Positions 5,258 through 6,343 of a stretch of DNA of 6,343 bases are shown here, piece by piece. The position numbers and the translations under genes are program-made. The notes under the pieces are model-generated. The model ran no database searches and was not told where the DNA came from. It worked only from the letters and a program-made list of their open reading frames with translations. The stretch comes from Elusimicrobiaceae bacterium (GTDB lineage: Bacteria; Elusimicrobiota; Elusimicrobia; Elusimicrobiales; Elusimicrobiaceae): contig JAGCKY010000047.1 in assembly GCA_017647245.1 (NCBI GenBank), positions 1 through 6,343 of the forward strand, written 5' to 3'. The stretch's first letter is position 1, and the number at the start of each line of letters is the position of its first letter.

Positions 5258-5452
5258 ATGGCTGTTAAAAAAACCAAAAAAGTAGCCGCCAAAAAACCGG
5301 CTAAAAAAGTAGCAAAAAAAGCAACGAAAAAAGTAGCGAAAAAAGCCTGTGCTAAAAAAGCCTGCGCTAAAAAAGTAGCAAAAAAACCGGCCAAAAAAGT
5401 AGCTAAAAAGGCTGCCAAAAAACCGGCTAAAAAAGTAGCAAAAAAGAAATAA
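5258..5452 (+). CDS. Small Lys/Ala-rich histone H1-like DNA-binding protein
   Basis: I start at ATG 5258-5260 because TAGGAGAT lies six bases before it; the frame stays open upstream to 5132, but that part begins before the promoter. The 64-residue product is made almost entirely of Lys, Ala, Val and Pro: MAVKKTKKVAAKK, then repeated PAKKVAKK and AxKK units, ending KKVAKKK. The PAKKVAKK unit occurs three times, and two ACAKK units follow each other (residues about 30-39) and carry the only two cysteines. Such chains match the disordered tails of eukaryotic H1 and bacterial Hc1/Hc2-like proteins, which bind DNA by charge and can compact the nucleoid. There is no folded domain, so the function is by composition only. 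It is a single gene with its own promoter and terminator and should be highly expressed when on. Many A6-A7 runs could allow polymerase slippage. Confidence 0.8.
   Translation: MAVKKTKKVAAKKPAKKVAKKATKKVAKKACAKKACAKKVAKKPAKKVAKKAAKKPAKKVAKKK
5288..5445 (+). repeat. Internal repeats of the histone-like gene
   Basis: A 32-bp stretch at 5288-5319 recurs identically at 5414-5445 (126 bp, i.e. 42 codons apart), with a diverged third copy between them near 5375-5410. Next to it, two 15-bp units at 5345-5359 and 5360-5374, differing at one base, encode the two ACAKK blocks. This is what repeat expansion and contraction within the gene would leave, so length should vary among relatives. Confidence 0.8.
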
Positions 5453-5467
5453 TTTAGTATAGAAACA

Positions 5468-5496
5468 AAAAGCCCCGCTACTTCAGCGGGGCTTTT
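5468..5496 (+). terminator. Intrinsic terminator of the histone-like gene
   Basis: AAAAGCCCCGCT (5468-5479) pairs perfectly with AGCGGGGCTTTT (5485-5496), with a five-base loop ACTTC. The GC-rich core with A-run before and T-run after is the classic form and, being symmetric, could also stop minus-strand transcripts. It starts 15 bases after the stop codon. Confidence 0.92.
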
Positions 5497-5535
5497 CTTG
5501 TGTTTGTACGTTTGGATTTGCAGAAGGAGCAAAGA

Positions 5536-6343
5536 ATGGATATTAATTATCTGTTGTGGCTACAGGATTTCCGAAACAGCATCAGCGAGATTTGGACTCC
5601 TTTTATGGAAGGGGTCTCTTTATTTGCGATTAGCTATGTGATTTTAATTCCGACTTTTATTTATTGGTGTCTAAACAAGAAAAAAGGATTGTTTGTGTTA
5701 GCCTCTTTGAACGTGGTTATGGCGATTAATGTATTGATAAAACTGACGGCGTGCGTATATCGCCCGTGGATTAGAGACCCGCGGATTATTCCGGCGGGTA
5801 ATGCCATTAAAACCGCTACCGGCTATTCGTTTCCCAGTGGGCATACTTCTTTGGCTACGGCAATTTACGGCAGTTTGGCCGTCAGTTATGGAAACACCTT
5901 GAAAACAAGATGGGTTTGGTGGATCTGTATTTTTGCCATTTTGCTCACTGGATTTTCGCGCAATTATTTAGGTGTGCACACACCACAAGATGTACTGGTT
6001 GGTTTAATAACGGGTAGTTTTTCGGTTTGGCTAACTTGGAAACTATTTGCTTATGCAGAGAAACACCCCGAACAAGAAAATAAAATACTCATGGGGGGAA
6101 TTATTTTTGTGATATTGGCATTGATTTATGTTACCTATAAATCGTATCCGGTGGATTATGTGGATGGAAAAATACTCATGGCCCCCAAGCATATGATTCG
6201 TAACGGATACAGCAATTTGGGCGGCCTGCTTGGTTTTTGTATCGCGCGGTTTGCGGAAAAGCGTTGGATAAAGTTTGAGGTACCTGGTTTTACGTTGAAA
6301 AGTGTAATACTTTCACTGATAGGTTTTGTGCCTTTAATGTGGA
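5536..6343 (+). CDS. PAP2-superfamily membrane phosphatase, 3'-truncated by window edge
   Basis: The ATG at 5536-5538 has AAGGAG six bases before it. The frame is open to the window end (269 codons seen). All three catalytic motifs are present: K69xxxxxxR76P77, P100SGH103, and S141R142 followed by H148xxxD152. His148 is the expected nucleophile and His103 the acid. Hydrophobic segments at about 23-43, 51-68, 105-120, 127-139, 152-168, 183-200 and further right make it an integral inner-membrane protein. The family removes phosphate from lipid phosphates such as phosphatidic acid or undecaprenyl pyrophosphate; with envelope genes nearby, an undecaprenyl-phosphate recycling role is possible but not shown. 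A C-terminal membrane extension after about residue 180 makes it longer than the compact members. Only 39 bases separate it from the preceding terminator and I see no clear promoter there. Confidence 0.88.
   Translation, partial: MDINYLLWLQDFRNSISEIWTPFMEGVSLFAISYVILIPTFIYWCLNKKKGLFVLASLNVVMAINVLIKLTACVYRPWIRDPRIIPAGNAIKTATGYSFPSGHTSLATAIYGSLAVSYGNTLKTRWVWWICIFAILLTGFSRNYLGVHTPQDVLVGLITGSFSVWLTWKLFAYAEKHPEQENKILMGGIIFVILALIYVTYKSYPVDYVDGKILMAPKHMIRNGYSNLGGLLGFCIARFAEKRWIKFEVPGFTLKSVILSLIGFVPLMW

Noticed and set aside
5221..5532. 103-residue minus-strand open frame opposite the histone-like gene
   Set aside because: Its Phe/Leu/Ala repeats are just the complement of the Lys/Ala repeats, and it crosses the terminator.
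1..6343. CRISPR arrays, insertion sequences, attachment-site duplication at the tRNA
   Set aside because: No regularly spaced repeats, transposase, integrase or duplicated tRNA 3' end is visible.

Overview
The window is an ordinary-looking stretch of a bacterial chromosome, AT-rich in most places, with strong AGGAG-type ribosome binding sites and no sign of a plasmid, phage or insertion sequence. Polysaccharide export, a signal-peptide protein and a lipid phosphatase suggest a cell-envelope-rich, Gram-negative-like organism. The small Lys/Ala histone-like protein and overall style would fit a gut Elusimicrobiota-type bacterium, but nothing here proves the phylum and I hold that only weakly.

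Layout. At the left edge is the C-terminal part of a polysaccharide (O-antigen/capsule type) flippase on the + strand, probably the end of a surface-polysaccharide locus. Facing it is a minus-strand pair. The upstream gene (2256-3266) encodes a 336-residue protein whose C-terminal third looks like a papain-fold (NlpC/P60- or CHAP-like) cysteine amidase without a signal peptide. The downstream gene (1029-2210) encodes a signal-peptide DUF4424-type protein with a C-terminal SH3-like domain. They are separated by a perfect 11-bp hairpin. The pair is preceded by a good sigma-70-type promoter and a leader of about 125 nt.

A structured 364-bp intergenic region follows, then tRNA-Val(UAC) and a PaaI-like hotdog thioesterase, both minus strand. 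The thioesterase is divergent from a CYTH (triphosphate tunnel) protein gene, with overlapping promoters and a possible leaderless + strand start. After a 258-bp AT-rich region rich in inverted repeats comes a 64-residue Lys/Ala histone H1-like protein with its own promoter and a textbook terminator. The window ends inside a PAP2-family membrane phosphatase gene.

Functional links are mostly inference. The flippase, amidase-like protein, SH3/DUF4424 protein and PAP2 phosphatase all touch the cell envelope, but only the amidase-like/DUF4424 pair looks co-transcribed. The most interesting items are the amidase-like protein without a visible export signal, the nested inverted-repeat element at 3438-3514, the Cys/His-rich tail on the thioesterase, and the cysteine-containing repeats in the histone-like protein. 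I did not find a convincing complete new system.
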